Of a stretch of DNA of 64,000 bases, positions 39,176-50,963 are shown in pieces. The translations under genes and the position numbers were made by a program. Source of the DNA: Metalysinibacillus saudimassiliensis (lineage in GTDB: Bacteria; Bacillota; Bacilli; Bacillales_A; Planococcaceae); the NCBI GenBank assembly GCA_000935965.1, contig LN483073.1, forward strand, positions 61,001 to 125,000, read 5' to 3'. The notes under the pieces were generated by a model. The model saw only the letters and a program-made list of their open reading frames with translations. It ran no database searches and was not told where the DNA came from. Position 1 is the stretch's first letter, and every line of letters starts with the position of its first letter.

Positions 39176-41254
39176 ATGAAACGCGAATTCTCACTTGAGA
39201 AAACACGTAATATTGGGATCATGGCTCACATTGATGCTGGTAAAACAACAACAACAGAGCGTATCCTTTATTACACTGGTAAAATTCATAAAATCGGTGA
39301 AACTCATGACGGCGGCGCACAAATGGACTGGATGGAGCAAGAGCAAGAACGTGGTATCACTATCACTTCTGCTGCTACAACAGCTCAATGGGACAACCAC
39401 CGCATTAACATCATCGATACTCCTGGACACGTAGACTTCACTGTAGAAGTTGAACGTTCATTACGTGTACTTGATGGTGCTGTTACAGTACTTGATGCTC
39501 AATCAGGTGTTGAGCCACAAACTGAAACAGTATGGCGTCAAGCTACAACTTATGGCGTTCCACGTATCGTGTTCATTAATAAAATGGACAAAATGGGTGC
39601 TGACTTCCTTTACTCTGTAGGTACACTACATGATCGTTTAGAAGCTAATGCTCACCCAATTCAATTACCAATCGGTGCCGAAGACGAGTTCAGCGGTATC
39701 ATTGACTTAGTTGAAATGAAAGCTACTTTCTACGGAAACGACTTAGGTACAGAAGTTACTGAAGGCGAAATTCCTGAAGAGTACAAAGCACAAGCAGAAG
39801 AATACCGTGAAAAGTTAATCGAAGGCATTGCCGAAGTTAATGAAGATATCATGGAAAAATACTTCGCTGGTGAAGAAATTTCTAATGAAGAGCTAGTTGC
39901 GGCTATCCGTAAAGCTACTATCGCTGTAGAGTTCTACCCAGTACTGTGTGGTACTGCTTTCAAACACAAAGGTGTACGTAAAATGTTAGATGCTGCTGTA
40001 GCTTACCTACCAGCGCCAACTGACGTGCCTGCTATTACTGGTATCCGTCCAGACTCAGATGAAGAAGTTATCCGTCACTCTTCAGACGAAGAGCCATTCT
40101 CAGCTCTTGCGTTTAAAGTAATGACTGACCCATTCGTAGGTAAATTAACTTTCTTCCGTGTTTACTCAGGTATCCTACAATCAGGTTCGTATGTACAAAA
40201 CTCTTCTAAAGGTAAGCGTGAGCGTGTAGGTCGTCTCCTACAAATGCATGCTAACTCTCGTGAAGAAATTAGTGAAGTATTCGCAGGAGATATCGCAGCA
40301 GCGGTAGGTCTTAAAGATACAACTACTGGTGATACACTATGTGACGAAAAGGATTTAGTAATCCTTGAGTCTATGGAATTCCCAGAGCCAGTAATCTCTC
40401 TTTCTGTAGAACCAAAATCTAAAGCTGACCAAGATAAAATGGGTCAAGCATTAGCTAAACTACAAGAAGAAGATCCAACTTTCCGTGCACATACTGACCA
40501 AGAAACTGGTCAAACAATCATCTCTGGTATGGGTGAACTTCACCTTGATATCTTAGTTGACCGTATGCGCCGTGAATTCAAGGTAGATGCTAACGTGGGT
40601 GCTCCACAAGTATCTTACCGTGAAACTTTCCGTAGTTCTGCGCAAGTTGAGGGTAAATTCGTCCGCCAATCTGGTGGTCGTGGTCAATTCGGTCACGTAT
40701 GGATTGAATTCTCACCTAACGAAGAAGGTAAAGGTTTCGAATTCCAAAACGCTGTTGTTGGTGGTGTAGTACCACGTGAATACATCCCGGCTGTTGAAGC
40801 AGGTCTTCGTGACTCGTTAAACAACGGTGTAATCGCTGGTTACCCATTAATCGACATTAAAGCAAAACTATATGATGGTTCTTACCATGATGTAGACTCA
40901 AACGAAATGGCATTCAAAATTGCTGCATCTATGGCTCTTAAAAATGCGATTTCTAAATGTAACCCGGTTCTTTTAGAGCCAATCATGAAAGTAGAAGTTG
41001 TAATGCCAGAAGAATATCTTGGTGACGTTATGGGTAACATCACTTCTCGTCGTGGTCGCGTAGAAGGTATGGAAGCTCGCGGTAACGCTCAAGTTGTTCG
41101 CGCTATGGTACCACTTGCAGAAATGTTTGGTTACGCTACTACTTTACGTTCTTCAACTCAAGGTCGCGGTACATTCTCAATGGTATTTGATCACTATGAA
41201 GAAGTGCCAAAATCTATCTCTGAAGACATCATCAAAAAAAATAAAGGTGAATAA
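39176..41254 (+). CDS. fusA: Elongation factor G
   Basis: EF-G is the GTPase that drives translocation and, with RRF, ribosome recycling. The 692-residue product has G1 AHIDAGKT at 17-24, G3 DTPGHVDF, G4 NKMD and the domain III-V elements ([35 protein letters not shown]). GGAGAAAT precedes the ATG. A hairpin-bearing gap separates it from tuf. Confidence 0.97.
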   Translation: MKREFSLEKTRNIGIMAHIDAGKTTTTERILYYTGKIHKIGETHDGGAQMDWMEQEQERGITITSAATTAQWDNHRINIIDTPGHVDFTVEVERSLRVLDGAVTVLDAQSGVEPQTETVWRQATTYGVPRIVFINKMDKMGADFLYSVGTLHDRLEANAHPIQLPIGAEDEFSGIIDLVEMKATFYGNDLGTEVTEGEIPEEYKAQAEEYREKLIEGIAEVNEDIMEKYFAGEEISNEELVAAIRKATIAVEFYPVLCGTAFKHKGVRKMLDAAVAYLPAPTDVPAITGIRPDSDEEVIRHSSDEEPFSALAFKVMTDPFVGKLTFFRVYSGILQSGSYVQNSSKGKRERVGRLLQMHANSREEISEVFAGDIAAAVGLKDTTTGDTLCDEKDLVILESMEFPEPVISLSVEPKSKADQDKMGQALAKLQEEDPTFRAHTDQETGQTIISGMGELHLDILVDRMRREFKVDANVGAPQVSYRETFRSSAQVEGKFVRQSGGRGQFGHVWIEFSPNEEGKGFEFQNAVVGGVVPREYIPAVEAGLRDSLNNGVIAGYPLIDIKAKLYDGSYHDVDSNEMAFKIAASMALKNAISKCNPVLLEPIMKVEVVMPEEYLGDVMGNITSRRGRVEGMEARGNAQVVRAMVPLAEMFGYATTLRSSTQGRGTFSMVFDHYEEVPKSISEDIIKKNKGE

Positions 41255-41306
41255 TTGAAAAATCACCTTGCATAAAGTATAACTAATTTGTAAGCTATGA
41301 TTGTAC

Positions 41307-41332
41307 GGTGTGAGAAGGGCCCTCTCGCACCA
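41307..41332 (+). other. Hairpin in the fusA-tuf gap
   Basis: GGTGTGAGA and TCTCGCACC pair over nine positions with one G-U, around a loop AGGGCCC. There is no T-run, so it is more likely an mRNA processing or stability element for tuf than a terminator. Confidence 0.5.
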
Positions 41333-41386
41333 TAGCAACATACCATAAATTAAAATACACACTTAAATTTGAGGAGGAAATCTCTA

Positions 41387-42574
41387 ATGGCTAAAGAAAA
41401 ATTTGATCGCTCGAAAACGCATGCTAACGTTGGTACAATCGGACACGTTGACCATGGTAAAACAACTTTAACTGCAGCAATCGCTACAGTTCTTTCTAAA
41501 AAAATGGGTGGCGAAGCTAAATCATACGCTGACGTAGATAACGCACCAGAAGAAAAAGAACGTGGTATTACAATCAATACATCACACGTTGAATACGAAA
41601 CTGAAACTCGTCACTACGCACACGTAGACTGCCCAGGTCACGCCGACTATGTTAAAAACATGATCACTGGTGCTGCACAAATGGATGGCGGTATCTTAGT
41701 AGTATCTGCTGCTGATGGTCCAATGCCACAAACTCGTGAGCATATCCTTTTATCACGTCAAGTAGGTGTTCCTTACCTAGTAGTATTCATGAACAAATGT
41801 GATATGGTTGATGACGAAGAATTATTAGAATTAGTAGAAATGGAAATCCGTGACCTACTATCTGAATATGACTTCCCAGGCGACGATATTCCTGTAATCA
41901 AAGGTTCAGCTCTTAAAGCACTTGAAGGCGAACCAGAATGGGAAGAAAAAATCATTGAGTTAATGGACGCTGTAGATTCTTACATCCCAACTCCTGAACG
42001 TCAAACTGACAAACCATTCATGATGCCAGTAGAGGACGTATTCTCTATCACTGGTCGTGGTACAGTAGCAACTGGTCGTGTTGAACGTGGCCAAATTAAA
42101 GTCGGCGATGTAGTTGAAATCGTTGGTATTACTGAAGAAGCTAAACAAACAACAGTTACAGGTGTAGAAATGTTCCGTAAGTTACTAGACTACGCTGAAG
42201 CTGGTGACAACATTGGTGCTTTATTACGTGGTGTTGCACGTGAAGATATCCAACGTGGTCAAGTATTAGCTAAACCAGGTTCAATCACTCCACATACTAA
42301 CTTCAAAGCTGAAGTTTATGTATTATCAAAAGAAGAGGGTGGACGTCATACTCCATTCTTCTCAAACTACCGTCCTCAGTTCTACTTCCGTACAACTGAC
42401 GTAACTGGTGTTTGTAACTTACCAGAAGGCGTAGAAATGGTTATGCCTGGCGACAACATCGAAATGGATGTTGAGCTTATCTCTCCAATCGCTATCGAAG
42501 AAGGTACTAAGTTCTCTATCCGTGAGGGTGGACGTACTGTAGGCGCTGGCGTTGTAGCAACTATCAGTAAATAA
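41387..42574 (+). CDS. tuf: Elongation factor Tu
   Basis: EF-Tu delivers aminoacyl-tRNA to the ribosome. The 395-residue product has G1 GHVDHGKT at 19-26, G2 ERGITI, G3 DCPGHADY and G4 NKCD. GAGGAGG precedes ATG 41387; an upstream in-frame start at 41369 overlaps that site. It ends the str operon with a strong terminator. As usual in Firmicutes, it is probably the only tuf copy, which this window cannot show. Confidence 0.98.
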   Translation: MAKEKFDRSKTHANVGTIGHVDHGKTTLTAAIATVLSKKMGGEAKSYADVDNAPEEKERGITINTSHVEYETETRHYAHVDCPGHADYVKNMITGAAQMDGGILVVSAADGPMPQTREHILLSRQVGVPYLVVFMNKCDMVDDEELLELVEMEIRDLLSEYDFPGDDIPVIKGSALKALEGEPEWEEKIIELMDAVDSYIPTPERQTDKPFMMPVEDVFSITGRGTVATGRVERGQIKVGDVVEIVGITEEAKQTTVTGVEMFRKLLDYAEAGDNIGALLRGVAREDIQRGQVLAKPGSITPHTNFKAEVYVLSKEEGGRHTPFFSNYRPQFYFRTTDVTGVCNLPEGVEMVMPGDNIEMDVELISPIAIEEGTKFSIREGGRTVGAGVVATISK

Positions 42575-42595
42575 TTTTAGCTTAGGCTAAATTTC

Positions 42596-42633
42596 AACCA
42601 ACTCGTGGGGACGCTCGCGAGTTGGTTTTTTTG
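42596..42633 (+). terminator. Terminator of the str operon
   Basis: ACCAACTCG and CGAGTTGGT form a perfect 9-bp stem, followed by seven T. Confidence 0.92.
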
Positions 42634-42635
42634 TA

Positions 42636-42664
42636 TTGACATGTAAAATAAAATAATTTAACAT
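42636..42664 (+). promoter_or_regulatory. Sigma-A promoter of the antiporter gene
   Basis: Perfect TTGACA (42636-42641), 17 bases, TAACAT (42659-42664), directly after the tuf terminator. Confidence 0.7.
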
Positions 42665-42697
42665 GTTAGTACATTAGTGAATGAAAGTGGTGTTGAT

Positions 42698-44014
42698 ATG
42701 AATGCGGTAATAGTGGCAGTAGCTGTAATGTTGATTTTAAGTTTATTGCGTATAAATGTAGTGCTATCTTTAGTGGTAGGGGCTTTTGCTGGTGGTATAG
42801 TAAGTGATTTAACGATTGCTGAAACCGTAAAGGCATTTACAGACGGCCTAGGCGGTGGAGCTGTCATTGCATTGAGTTATGCCTTATTAGGTGGTTTTGC
42901 AGTAGCAATTGCAAAAACGGGTATTACAGATGTGCTTATTGCTAAAGTAGTTGTTTTATTAGCAGGTAAAGAAGGTGCTACGCGCAAAAATTTAATTAAA
43001 GCATTAATCTTTTTTAGTATATTTGCGATGGCTATCATGTCACAAAATTTGATTCCTATTCATATAGCTTTTATTCCTTTATTAGTCCCACCCATTTTAA
43101 AAATATTAAATGTACTACAAGTGGATCGAAGAATTATTGCGGTGATTATCGCAGTAGGGCTTGTAGGGACATATAGTTTTGTACCATTTGGCTTCGGTTT
43201 TATTTTCCAAAATATTATTACTACTCAAATTACGAGTGCTGGTATGCTAGCTGAGTTAAGTGACGTTCCTAAAGCTATGGCCATTCCTATTGGCGGTATG
43301 GTAGCAGGTATGTTTCTCGCGATGTTTGTGTATCGTAAGCCGCGTCACTACAAGGAAACACAGTCAGCAACTGAAATTGAAGTGAAACAAGTATCTCCGT
43401 GGTTAATTGTAGCAACTATTATGGCGTTAATTGCGGCGCTGGCAGTTCAAATCAAAACAGAATCAATGATTGTAGGCGCAATGGCTGGGATTATTACAAT
43501 GTATATTACAGGTGCATTAAAATGGCGTGAAGCTGATGAAATTTTAACTGATGGTATGCGTATGATGTCTTTTATTGGATTTGTTATGATTGCAGCTAAT
43601 GGCTTTGCAAGTGTAATTAATGCCACAGGTGATGTGGATACATTAGTAACTGGCGCGTTAGATGTTTTAAATGGCAATGTGAGTTTAGCGGTCTTTGGTA
43701 TGCTGATTGTTGGATTAATTGTTACGATGGGGATAGGCTCATCGTTTGCTACAATCCCAATTATTGCAGCATTATTTGTTCCATTATCATTAGAGTTAGG
43801 GTTGAGTCCGTTAGCAATTATTTGTTTAATTGGTACAGCAGGTGCATTAGGCGATGCTGGTTCGCCAGCATCCGATACAACACTCGGGCCTACTTCAGGT
43901 TTAAATGTAGATGGTCAGCATAATCACATTTGGGATACATGTGTACCAACGTTTATTTTTATTAACATTCCTTTAATTGTACTTGGCTGGTTTGCAGTGT
44001 CATTTGTATTATAA
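42698..44014 (+). CDS. Na+/H+ antiporter family protein (YuiF type)
   Basis: This is a predicted membrane antiporter or transporter of the ion-transporter superfamily. The 438-residue product has about 11-12 membrane helices. It also has family features LGGGAVIALSYALLGGFAVAI, the central polar FVPFGFGFIFQN, and the C-terminal GDAGSPASDTTLGPTSGL and DGQHNHIWDTCVP. Substrate is not shown by the sequence; an amino-acid or Na+ role are both possible. ATG 42698 is preferred over GTG 42677, since it gives the usual family start. It has its own promoter and terminator, breaking the tuf-rpsJ neighbourhood. Confidence 0.85.
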   Translation: MNAVIVAVAVMLILSLLRINVVLSLVVGAFAGGIVSDLTIAETVKAFTDGLGGGAVIALSYALLGGFAVAIAKTGITDVLIAKVVVLLAGKEGATRKNLIKALIFFSIFAMAIMSQNLIPIHIAFIPLLVPPILKILNVLQVDRRIIAVIIAVGLVGTYSFVPFGFGFIFQNIITTQITSAGMLAELSDVPKAMAIPIGGMVAGMFLAMFVYRKPRHYKETQSATEIEVKQVSPWLIVATIMALIAALAVQIKTESMIVGAMAGIITMYITGALKWREADEILTDGMRMMSFIGFVMIAANGFASVINATGDVDTLVTGALDVLNGNVSLAVFGMLIVGLIVTMGIGSSFATIPIIAALFVPLSLELGLSPLAIICLIGTAGALGDAGSPASDTTLGPTSGLNVDGQHNHIWDTCVPTFIFINIPLIVLGWFAVSFVL

Positions 44015-44027
44015 TAAGAAGAGAATG

Positions 44028-44060
44028 ACCTTTACGTTCATGAGCGTAAAGGTTTTTTTA
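44028..44060 (+). terminator. Terminator after the antiporter gene
   Basis: ACCTTTACG and CGTAAAGGT form a perfect 9-bp stem, followed by seven T. Confidence 0.9.
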
Positions 44061-44078
44061 TTTTTTGTACCTTTATAG

Positions 44079-44107
44079 TTGCAATTTGCTGTGAGATTTT
44101 ATAAAAT
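44079..44107 (+). promoter_or_regulatory. Upstream promoter candidate of the S10 operon
   Basis: TTGCAA (44079-44084), 17 bases, TAAAAT (44102-44107). A better match lies downstream at 44170, so the operon may have tandem promoters. Confidence 0.5.
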
Positions 44108-44169
44108 AATAAACGGTAAAATTATTTAATATAAGATAGTCAACATGGAAAAGAATTTAGCGAAAAGTA

Positions 44170-44198
44170 TTGCTTATTCTTTTTTTATTGTATATAAT
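44170..44198 (+). promoter_or_regulatory. Main promoter of the S10-spc-alpha cluster
   Basis: TTGCTT (44170-44175), 17 bases with a T-rich spacer, perfect TATAAT (44193-44198). Transcription would start near 44205. Confidence 0.75.
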
Positions 44199-44203
44199 GT
44201 TGA

Positions 44204-44635
<432 letters not shown>

Positions 44636-44690
44636 TGGTAAAACCCAATATAAAAAATTATTTTCTTAAAAATTACAGGAGGTGTGACCA

Positions 44691-45320
44691 ATGGCCAAAG
44701 GAATCTTAGGAAGAAAAATCGGTATGACGCAAGTATTTGCTGAAAACGGTGATTTAATCCCAGTAACAGTTATTGAAGCTGCTGCAAACGTAGTACTTCA
44801 AAAGAAAACTGTTGAAACAGACGGCTACAACGCTGTTCAGTTAGGCTTTGAAGATAAACGTGAAAAGTTATCTAACAAACCTGCTAAAGGACACGTAGCT
44901 AAAGCAAACACTGCTCCTAAGCGCTTCATTCGCGAGTTCCGCAATGTAAACGTTGACGAGTACGAGGTTGGTCAAGAAGTCAAAGTAGAAATTTTCGCAG
45001 AAGGCGATGTAATTGATGTAACAGGTGTTACAAAAGGTAAAGGTTTCCAAGGTGTTATTAAACGCCACGGACAATCACGTGGACCAATGTCCCACGGTTC
45101 TCGTTACCACCGTCGTCCTGGTTCAATGGGCCCTGTAGCTCCGAACCGCGTATTTAAACAAAAGAAATTACCTGGTCAAATGGGTGGCGTTGTAGTTACT
45201 ATTCAAAACTTAACAGTTGTGAAAGTAGACGCAGAGCGTAACTTATTATTAGTAAAAGGTAATGTTCCTGGTTCTAAAAAAGCTCTAGTTACAGTTAAGA
45301 CTGCAATTAAAGCTAACTAA
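44691..45320 (+). CDS. rplC: 50S ribosomal protein L3
   Basis: L3 is an early assembly protein whose loop reaches the peptidyl transferase centre. The 209-residue product starts [16 protein letters not shown] and has the central finger [29 protein letters not shown] precedes the ATG, 55 bases after rpsJ. Confidence 0.97.
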   Translation: MAKGILGRKIGMTQVFAENGDLIPVTVIEAAANVVLQKKTVETDGYNAVQLGFEDKREKLSNKPAKGHVAKANTAPKRFIREFRNVNVDEYEVGQEVKVEIFAEGDVIDVTGVTKGKGFQGVIKRHGQSRGPMSHGSRYHRRPGSMGPVAPNRVFKQKKLPGQMGGVVVTIQNLTVVKVDAERNLLLVKGNVPGSKKALVTVKTAIKAN

Positions 45321-45346
45321 TCATTACAAGGAAGGAGGAAACAGGA

Positions 45347-45970
45347 ATGACAAAAGTAGCCGTACTTAGTCAAACAGGTTCTTCAGTTGGAGAAATCGAA
45401 TTAAACGAAGCTATCTTCGGTATCGAGCCAAATGAAGCAGTATTATTCGACGCAGTAATCGCACAACGCGCTTCACTACGTCAAGGTAACCACAAAGTAA
45501 AAAACCGCTCTGAAGTTGCTGGCGGTGGCCGTAAACCATGGCGCCAAAAAGGAACTGGACGCGCGCGTCAAGGTTCTATCCGTTCACCACAATGGCGTGG
45601 CGGTGGTGTTGTATTTGGTCCTACACCACGTAGCTATAGCTTCAAAATGCCTAAGAAAGTTCGTCGTTTAGCTCTTAAATCTGCACTTTCTACTAAAGTA
45701 GCAGAGGAAAGCTTTGTAGTTCTTGATGCATTAACATTAGCTGCACCAAAAACTAAAGACTTCACTCAGGTATTAAAAGATCTTTCTATCGAAAAGAAAG
45801 CTCTATTCGTAACTGCTGACCTAGATGAAAACGTAGCATTATCTGCTCGTAACATCCCTGGTGTTACAGTAATTACAGCTGCAGGTATTAACGTACTTGA
45901 CTTATTAGGAAACGACAAAGTCGTATTCACTAAGTCTGCAGTAGAAAAAATCGAGGAGGTGCTTGGATAA
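45347..45970 (+). CDS. rplD: 50S ribosomal protein L4
   Basis: L4 lines the exit tunnel and, in many bacteria, regulates the S10 operon. The 207-residue product has the tunnel loop [19 protein letters not shown] and [20 protein letters not shown]. Its stop overlaps the rplW ATG (TAATG), so the two are translationally coupled. Confidence 0.97.
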   Translation: MTKVAVLSQTGSSVGEIELNEAIFGIEPNEAVLFDAVIAQRASLRQGNHKVKNRSEVAGGGRKPWRQKGTGRARQGSIRSPQWRGGGVVFGPTPRSYSFKMPKKVRRLALKSALSTKVAEESFVVLDALTLAAPKTKDFTQVLKDLSIEKKALFVTADLDENVALSARNIPGVTVITAAGINVLDLLGNDKVVFTKSAVEKIEEVLG

Positions 45971-46254
45971 TGGAAGCACGTGATATTTTAAAACGTCCGG
46001 TCATTACTGAGCGTTCTTCAGAACTTATGGCAGAGAAAAAGTATACTTTCGAAGTAGACACTCGCGCTAATAAAACTCAAGTTAAAGATGCAGTTGAAGA
46101 AATCTTTGGCGTGAAAGTTGACAAAGTCAACATCATGAACTACAAAGGTAAATTCAAACGCGTTGGCCGTTATGCTGGATACACAAACAAACGCCGTAAA
46201 GCTATCGTTAAATTAACAGCGGATAGCAACGAAATCGAATTATTTGAAATGTAA
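45970..46254 (+). CDS. rplW: 50S ribosomal protein L23
   Basis: L23 sits at the tunnel exit and docks trigger factor and SRP. The 94-residue product has [16 protein letters not shown], and the conserved [19 protein letters not shown] region. GAGGAGGTG for this gene lies inside the end of rplD. Confidence 0.97.
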   Translation: MEARDILKRPVITERSSELMAEKKYTFEVDTRANKTQVKDAVEEIFGVKVDKVNIMNYKGKFKRVGRYAGYTNKRRKAIVKLTADSNEIELFEM

Positions 46255-46296
46255 TATCCGATAAGGATTTGAATTTTCAAGAAGGAGGGAAAACAC

Positions 46297-47127
46297 ATGG
46301 CGATTAAAAAGTACAAACCTACCACTAATGGACGTCGTAACATGACATCATTAGACTTTGCGGAAATCACAACTAACAAGCCTGAGAAATCATTGCTTCA
46401 ACCGACAAAACGCAAAGCTGGTCGTAATAACCAAGGTAAAATCACTGTTCGTCATAATGGTGGCGGCCATAAGCGCCAATACCGTGTCATTGATTTCAAA
46501 CGAATCAAAGATGGCATTCCAGGACGCGTTGCTACAATCGAGTACGATCCAAACCGTTCTGCAAACATCGCATTAATTAACTATGCTGATGGAGCTAAAA
46601 CTTATATCTTAGCACCTAAAGGATTAGAGGTTGGTCAAACAATCGTATCTGGTTCTGATGCTGATATTAAAGTAGGTAACGCATTACCTTTAGCTAACAT
46701 TCCAATGGGTACAACAATCCATAACATCGAGTTAAAACCTGGTAAAGGTGGTCAACTTGTACGTTCTGCAGGTACATCTGCACAAATTTTAGGGCGTGAA
46801 GGCAAATACGTAATCGTACGTTTACAATCAGGTGAAGTACGTTTAGTATTAGCTACTTGCCGTGCTACAATTGGTCAAGTTGGTAATGAACAACATGAAT
46901 TAGTAAACATCGGTAAAGCCGGTCGTACTCGTTGGTTAGGTAAACGCCCAACTGTACGTGGTTCTGTAATGAACCCTAACGATCACCCACACGGTGGTGG
47001 TGAAGGACGTACACCAATCGGTCGTCCATCTCCAATGACACCATGGGGTAAACCAGCTCTTGGTTTAAAAACTCGTAACAAAAAAGCTAAATCCGACAGC
47101 CTTATTATTCGTCGTCGCAAAAAATAA
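46297..47127 (+). CDS. rplB: 50S ribosomal protein L2
   Basis: L2 is needed for subunit joining and peptidyl transfer. The 276-residue product starts [14 protein letters not shown] and ends with the conserved [20 protein letters not shown] segment that contains the functionally important histidine. AAGGAGGG precedes the ATG. Confidence 0.97.
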   Translation: MAIKKYKPTTNGRRNMTSLDFAEITTNKPEKSLLQPTKRKAGRNNQGKITVRHNGGGHKRQYRVIDFKRIKDGIPGRVATIEYDPNRSANIALINYADGAKTYILAPKGLEVGQTIVSGSDADIKVGNALPLANIPMGTTIHNIELKPGKGGQLVRSAGTSAQILGREGKYVIVRLQSGEVRLVLATCRATIGQVGNEQHELVNIGKAGRTRWLGKRPTVRGSVMNPNDHPHGGGEGRTPIGRPSPMTPWGKPALGLKTRNKKAKSDSLIIRRRKK

Positions 47128-47187
47128 TGTGATAGGACTACGGTTCGTTAACAGAGCCGTGGTGGAATCACGGAGGGAGGTTCCTAA

Positions 47188-47466
47188 ATGGGTCGCAGCT
47201 TGAAAAAAGGACCTTTTGTGGATGATCACTTAATGAAAAAAGTGGAAGCACAAGAAGGATCTGAAAAGAAACAAGTTATTAAAACTTGGTCACGCCGTTC
47301 TACTATTTTCCCTAACTTCATCGGTTTAACAATCGCTGTATATGATGGACGTAAACACGTTCCTGTATACGTAACTGAAGATATGGTAGGTCATAAACTA
47401 GGCGAATTCGCACCATCACGTACTTACAAAGGTCACGGTGCAGATGATAAGAAAACACGACGCTAA
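47188..47466 (+). CDS. rpsS: 30S ribosomal protein S19
   Basis: S19 is a 30S head protein close to S13 and the A-site finger. The 92-residue product reads [19 protein letters not shown] at the start, then [16 protein letters not shown] and [21 protein letters not shown] precedes the ATG. The 60-base gap before it contains a short hairpin (TACGGTTC region) of unknown role. Confidence 0.97.
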   Translation: MGRSLKKGPFVDDHLMKKVEAQEGSEKKQVIKTWSRRSTIFPNFIGLTIAVYDGRKHVPVYVTEDMVGHKLGEFAPSRTYKGHGADDKKTRR

Positions 47467-47488
47467 TTTTGAGAGGAGGTAAATCCTA

Positions 47489-47833
47489 ATGACACAAGCT
47501 AAAGCTATCGCTCGTACAGTGCGCATTGCTCCTCGTAAGGTTCGTCTAGTAGTAGACTTAATCCGAGGCAAGCAAGTTGGTGAAGCAGTTGCAATTTTAC
47601 GTCATACTCCAAAAGCGGCGTCTCCAGTCGTTGAGAAAGTATTAAAATCTGCAGTTGCAAACGCTGAGCATAACTATGACTTAGATATCAACAACCTAGT
47701 CGTTTCTGAGGTTTTCGTTGATGAAGGTCCAACATTAAAACGTTTCCGTCCACGAGCTCAAGGACGCGCAAGCGCAATCAACAAACGTACTAGCCACATT
47801 ACGTTAGTGGTATCAGAGAAGAAGGAGGGGTAA
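47489..47833 (+). CDS. rplV: 50S ribosomal protein L22
   Basis: L22 spans the large subunit, and its beta-hairpin lines the exit tunnel near the macrolide site. The 114-residue product has [21 protein letters not shown] and the hairpin [26 protein letters not shown] precedes the ATG; rpsC follows after three bases. Confidence 0.97.
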   Translation: MTQAKAIARTVRIAPRKVRLVVDLIRGKQVGEAVAILRHTPKAASPVVEKVLKSAVANAEHNYDLDINNLVVSEVFVDEGPTLKRFRPRAQGRASAINKRTSHITLVVSEKKEG

Positions 47834-47836
47834 TCT

Positions 47837-48493
47837 GTGGGTCAAAAAATACATCCAATAGGTCTACGTATTGGTGTTATTCGTGACTGGGAGTCTAAAT
47901 GGTATGCTGAGAAAGACTATGCAACTCTACTTCATGAAGACATCAAAGTTCGTGACTACCTTGAAAAAGCGCTAAAAGAAGCTTCTTTATCTAAAGTAGA
48001 AATCGAACGTGCAACAAATCGTCTTAACGTAACAGTACACACTGCTAAACCAGGTATGGTTATCGGTAAAGGTGGTTCAGAAGTTGAAGCATTACGCAAA
48101 AAACTTGGTGAACTAACTGGTAAACGTGTACACATTAACATTATCGAAATTAAACGCGCAGATTTAGATGCTCGTCTTGTAGCAGAAAATATTGCTCGTC
48201 AATTAGAAAACCGTGTTTCATTCCGTCGTGCTCAAAAGCAAGCGATCCAACGCACAATGCGTGCTGGCGCTAAAGGGATTAAAACACAAGTATCAGGTCG
48301 TTTAGGTGGCGCGGATATCGCGCGTGCTGAACACTATAGTGAGGGAACTGTTCCACTTCATACTCTTCGTGCAGACATCGATTATGCTCACGCAGAAGCT
48401 GACACAACTTATGGTAAGTTAGGTGTTAAAGTATGGATTTATCGTGGCGAGGTCCTTCCTACTAAGAAGAACTCTGTGGAAGGAGGCAAATAA
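47837..48493 (+). CDS. rpsC: 30S ribosomal protein S3
   Basis: S3 lies at the mRNA entry channel and helps unwind mRNA. The 218-residue product has the KH domain with [16 protein letters not shown] (GxxG loop) and the C-terminal [25 protein letters not shown]. It starts with GTG after AAGGAGGGG placed inside rplV. Confidence 0.97.
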   Translation: MGQKIHPIGLRIGVIRDWESKWYAEKDYATLLHEDIKVRDYLEKALKEASLSKVEIERATNRLNVTVHTAKPGMVIGKGGSEVEALRKKLGELTGKRVHINIIEIKRADLDARLVAENIARQLENRVSFRRAQKQAIQRTMRAGAKGIKTQVSGRLGGADIARAEHYSEGTVPLHTLRADIDYAHAEADTTYGKLGVKVWIYRGEVLPTKKNSVEGGK

Positions 48494-48494
48494 T

Positions 48495-48929
48495 ATGTTA
48501 TTGCCTAAACGCGTAAAGTACCGTCGTGAACACCGCGGCAGCATGCGCGGACAAGCAAAAGGCGGTAAAGAAGTAACATTCGGTGAATTCGGTTTACAAG
48601 CTCAAACAGCTAGCTGGATCACTAACCGTCAAATTGAGTCTGCACGTATTGCAATGACACGTTATATGAAACGTGGCGGTAAAGTATGGATTAAAATTTT
48701 CCCACACAAACCTTACACGAAAAAACCTCTAGAAGTCCGAATGGGTTCTGGTAAAGGTGCTCCTGAAGGTTGGGTAGCAGTAGTAAAACCAGGTAAAGTA
48801 ATGTTTGAAATTGCTGGTGTATCTGAAGAAACTGCACGTGAAGCCTTACGCTTAGCAGCGCATAAATTGCCTGTTAAATGTAAAGTAATTAAACGTCAAG
48901 AAACTGGTGGTGAATCTAATGAAAGCTAA
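48495..48929 (+). CDS. rplP: 50S ribosomal protein L16
   Basis: L16 helps accommodate A-site tRNA. The 144-residue product starts [20 protein letters not shown] and has [24 protein letters not shown] 48495, one base after the rpsC stop, follows GGAGG; a longer frame from 48423 overlaps rpsC and is rejected. It overlaps rpmC by 11 bases. Confidence 0.97.
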   Translation: MLLPKRVKYRREHRGSMRGQAKGGKEVTFGEFGLQAQTASWITNRQIESARIAMTRYMKRGGKVWIKIFPHKPYTKKPLEVRMGSGKGAPEGWVAVVKPGKVMFEIAGVSEETAREALRLAAHKLPVKCKVIKRQETGGESNES

Positions 48930-49119
48930 AGAAATCCGTGAACTTGGAACTCCAGAATTGGAGACAAAAGTGAAATCACTGAAAGAAGAGCTTTTCAACC
49001 TTCGCTTCCAATTGGCGACTGGTCAATTAGAAAACACAGCTCGCATTCGCGAAGTTCGCAAAGCGATTGCGCGTATGAAAACTGTGATTCGTGAAAGAGA
49101 AATCAGTGCAAACAACTGA
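48919..49119 (+). CDS. rpmC: 50S ribosomal protein L29
   Basis: L29 is a small helical protein at the tunnel exit next to L23. The 66-residue product is two antiparallel helices: [20 protein letters not shown] and [20 protein letters not shown]. The start is inside the rplP 3' end and is preceded by GGTGG; a GTG at 48907 is in frame but gives a nonstandard N-terminus. Confidence 0.95.
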   Translation: MKAKEIRELGTPELETKVKSLKEELFNLRFQLATGQLENTARIREVRKAIARMKTVIREREISANN

Positions 49120-49140
49120 TAAAGAAGGAGGTTTTCAGGC

Positions 49141-49404
49141 ATGACTGAGCGTAACCAACGCAAAGTATACACAGGTCGTGTAGTATCTGACAAAATGGAC
49201 AAAACTGTTACTGTTTTAGTAGAAACTCACAAAAAGCACAAGCTTTACGGCAAACGTGTAAAATACTCGAAAAAATTCAAAGCTCATGATGAGCAAAACC
49301 AAGCGAAAATCGGTGATATTGTACGTATCATGGAAACTCGCCCGCTATCAGCTACTAAACGTTTCCGTTTAATCGAAGTTGTAGAAAAAGCGGTTATTAT
49401 TTAA
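49141..49404 (+). CDS. rpsQ: 30S ribosomal protein S17
   Basis: S17 is a primary 16S rRNA-binding protein with an OB fold. The 87-residue product has [20 protein letters not shown] and [28 protein letters not shown] precedes the ATG, 21 bases after rpmC. Confidence 0.97.
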   Translation: MTERNQRKVYTGRVVSDKMDKTVTVLVETHKKHKLYGKRVKYSKKFKAHDEQNQAKIGDIVRIMETRPLSATKRFRLIEVVEKAVII

Positions 49405-49447
49405 TAACTATTTCGGAACAACCATATTCCGAAGGGAGGTAACCTAA

Positions 49448-49816
49448 GTGATCCAACAAGAAAGTCGTATGAAAGTTGCTGACAACTCAGGTGCACGTGA
49501 AGTTCTTACAATCAAAGTACTTGGTGGTACGGGACGTAAAACTGCTAACATCGGCGATATCGTCGTGTGCACAGTTAAGAAAGCAACACCAGGTGGCGTT
49601 GTCAAGAAGGGTGAAGTCGTTAAGGCTGTAATCGTTCGTACAAAGTCTGGTGTTCGCCGTAAAGATGGAACATACATCAAGTTTGATGAGAACGCATGTG
49701 TAATTGTTCGTGATGATAAATCACCACGCGGAACTCGTATTTTCGGACCTGTTGCACGTGAATTACGTGACAGCAACTTCATGAAAATCGTTTCTTTAGC
49801 TCCAGAAGTTCTTTAA
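49448..49816 (+). CDS. rplN: 50S ribosomal protein L14
   Basis: L14 lies at the subunit interface and binds the silencing factor RsfS in other bacteria. The 122-residue product starts [19 protein letters not shown] and has the conserved [20 protein letters not shown]. It begins with GTG after GGGAGG and is the usual first gene of the spc part. Confidence 0.97.
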   Translation: MIQQESRMKVADNSGAREVLTIKVLGGTGRKTANIGDIVVCTVKKATPGGVVKKGEVVKAVIVRTKSGVRRKDGTYIKFDENACVIVRDDKSPRGTRIFGPVARELRDSNFMKIVSLAPEVL

Positions 49817-49851
49817 TTTCATGATAGTACCAATCAAGGAGGTGCGACAGC

Positions 49852-50160
49852 ATGCATGTAAAAAAAGGTGATAAAGTTAAGGTTATTACTGGTAAAGATA
49901 AAGGCAAAGAAGGCGTTATCTTAGCAGCACTACCAAAACAAGATCGCGTTTTAGTTGAAGGTGTAAATATTGTTAAAAAACATATGAAGCCTAGCCAATT
50001 AAATCCTCAAGGTGGCATTGTTAGCCAAGAAGCAGCAATCCACGTTTCGAACGTAATGCTTATCGATCCTAAATCTGGCGAGCCGACTCGCGTAGGTTTC
50101 AAAGTTGAAGATGGCAAAAAAGTTCGTGTTGCAAAAAAATCAGGTGCAGTAATCGACTAA
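49852..50160 (+). CDS. rplX: 50S ribosomal protein L24
   Basis: L24 is an assembly initiator. The 102-residue product carries a KOW motif ([20 protein letters not shown]) and the [18 protein letters not shown] segment. AAGGAGGTG precedes the ATG. Confidence 0.97.
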   Translation: MHVKKGDKVKVITGKDKGKEGVILAALPKQDRVLVEGVNIVKKHMKPSQLNPQGGIVSQEAAIHVSNVMLIDPKSGEPTRVGFKVEDGKKVRVAKKSGAVID

Positions 50161-50187
50161 TCTTAATCAAAGAAGGGAGGTACACAA

Positions 50188-50727
50188 ATGAGCCGCCTAA
50201 AAGAAAAATTTGTTAATGAAGTAACACCTGCTCTTATGAGCAAGTTTGAATATAAATCAGTTATGCAAGTACCGAAAGTAGACAAAATCGTAATCAACAT
50301 GGGTGTTGGTGACGCTGTTCAAAACTCTAAAGTACTTGATTCTGCTGTTGAAGAATTAACTACAATTGCTGGTCAAAAGCCTGTAATTACTAAAGCTAAG
50401 AAATCTATCGCTGGTTTCCGTCTACGTGATGGTATGCCAATCGGTACTAAAGTTACATTACGCGGAGAGCGTATGTACGAATTCTTGGACAAACTAATTG
50501 CAATTGCACTTCCACGTGTACGTGACTTCCGCGGTGTTTCTAAAAAAGCATTCGACGGTCGCGGTAACTATACACTTGGTGTAAAAGAACAATTAATTTT
50601 CCCTGAAATCGATTACGATAAAGTTTCAAAAGTACGCGGTATGGATATCGTGATCGTAACGACTGCGAATTCTGACGAAGAAGCTCGCGAGTTATTGACA
50701 CAATTCGGTATGCCGTTCCAGAAGTAA
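50188..50727 (+). CDS. rplE: 50S ribosomal protein L5
   Basis: L5 binds 5S rRNA in the central protuberance and contacts P-site tRNA. The 179-residue product has [16 protein letters not shown], the [19 protein letters not shown] loop, and the C-terminal [16 protein letters not shown] precedes the ATG. Confidence 0.97.
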   Translation: MSRLKEKFVNEVTPALMSKFEYKSVMQVPKVDKIVINMGVGDAVQNSKVLDSAVEELTTIAGQKPVITKAKKSIAGFRLRDGMPIGTKVTLRGERMYEFLDKLIAIALPRVRDFRGVSKKAFDGRGNYTLGVKEQLIFPEIDYDKVSKVRGMDIVIVTTANSDEEARELLTQFGMPFQK

Positions 50728-50730
50728 TAA

Positions 50731-50934
<204 letters not shown>

Positions 50935-50963
50935 TCCCCTAATTTGGGAAGGAGGTAAATGTA

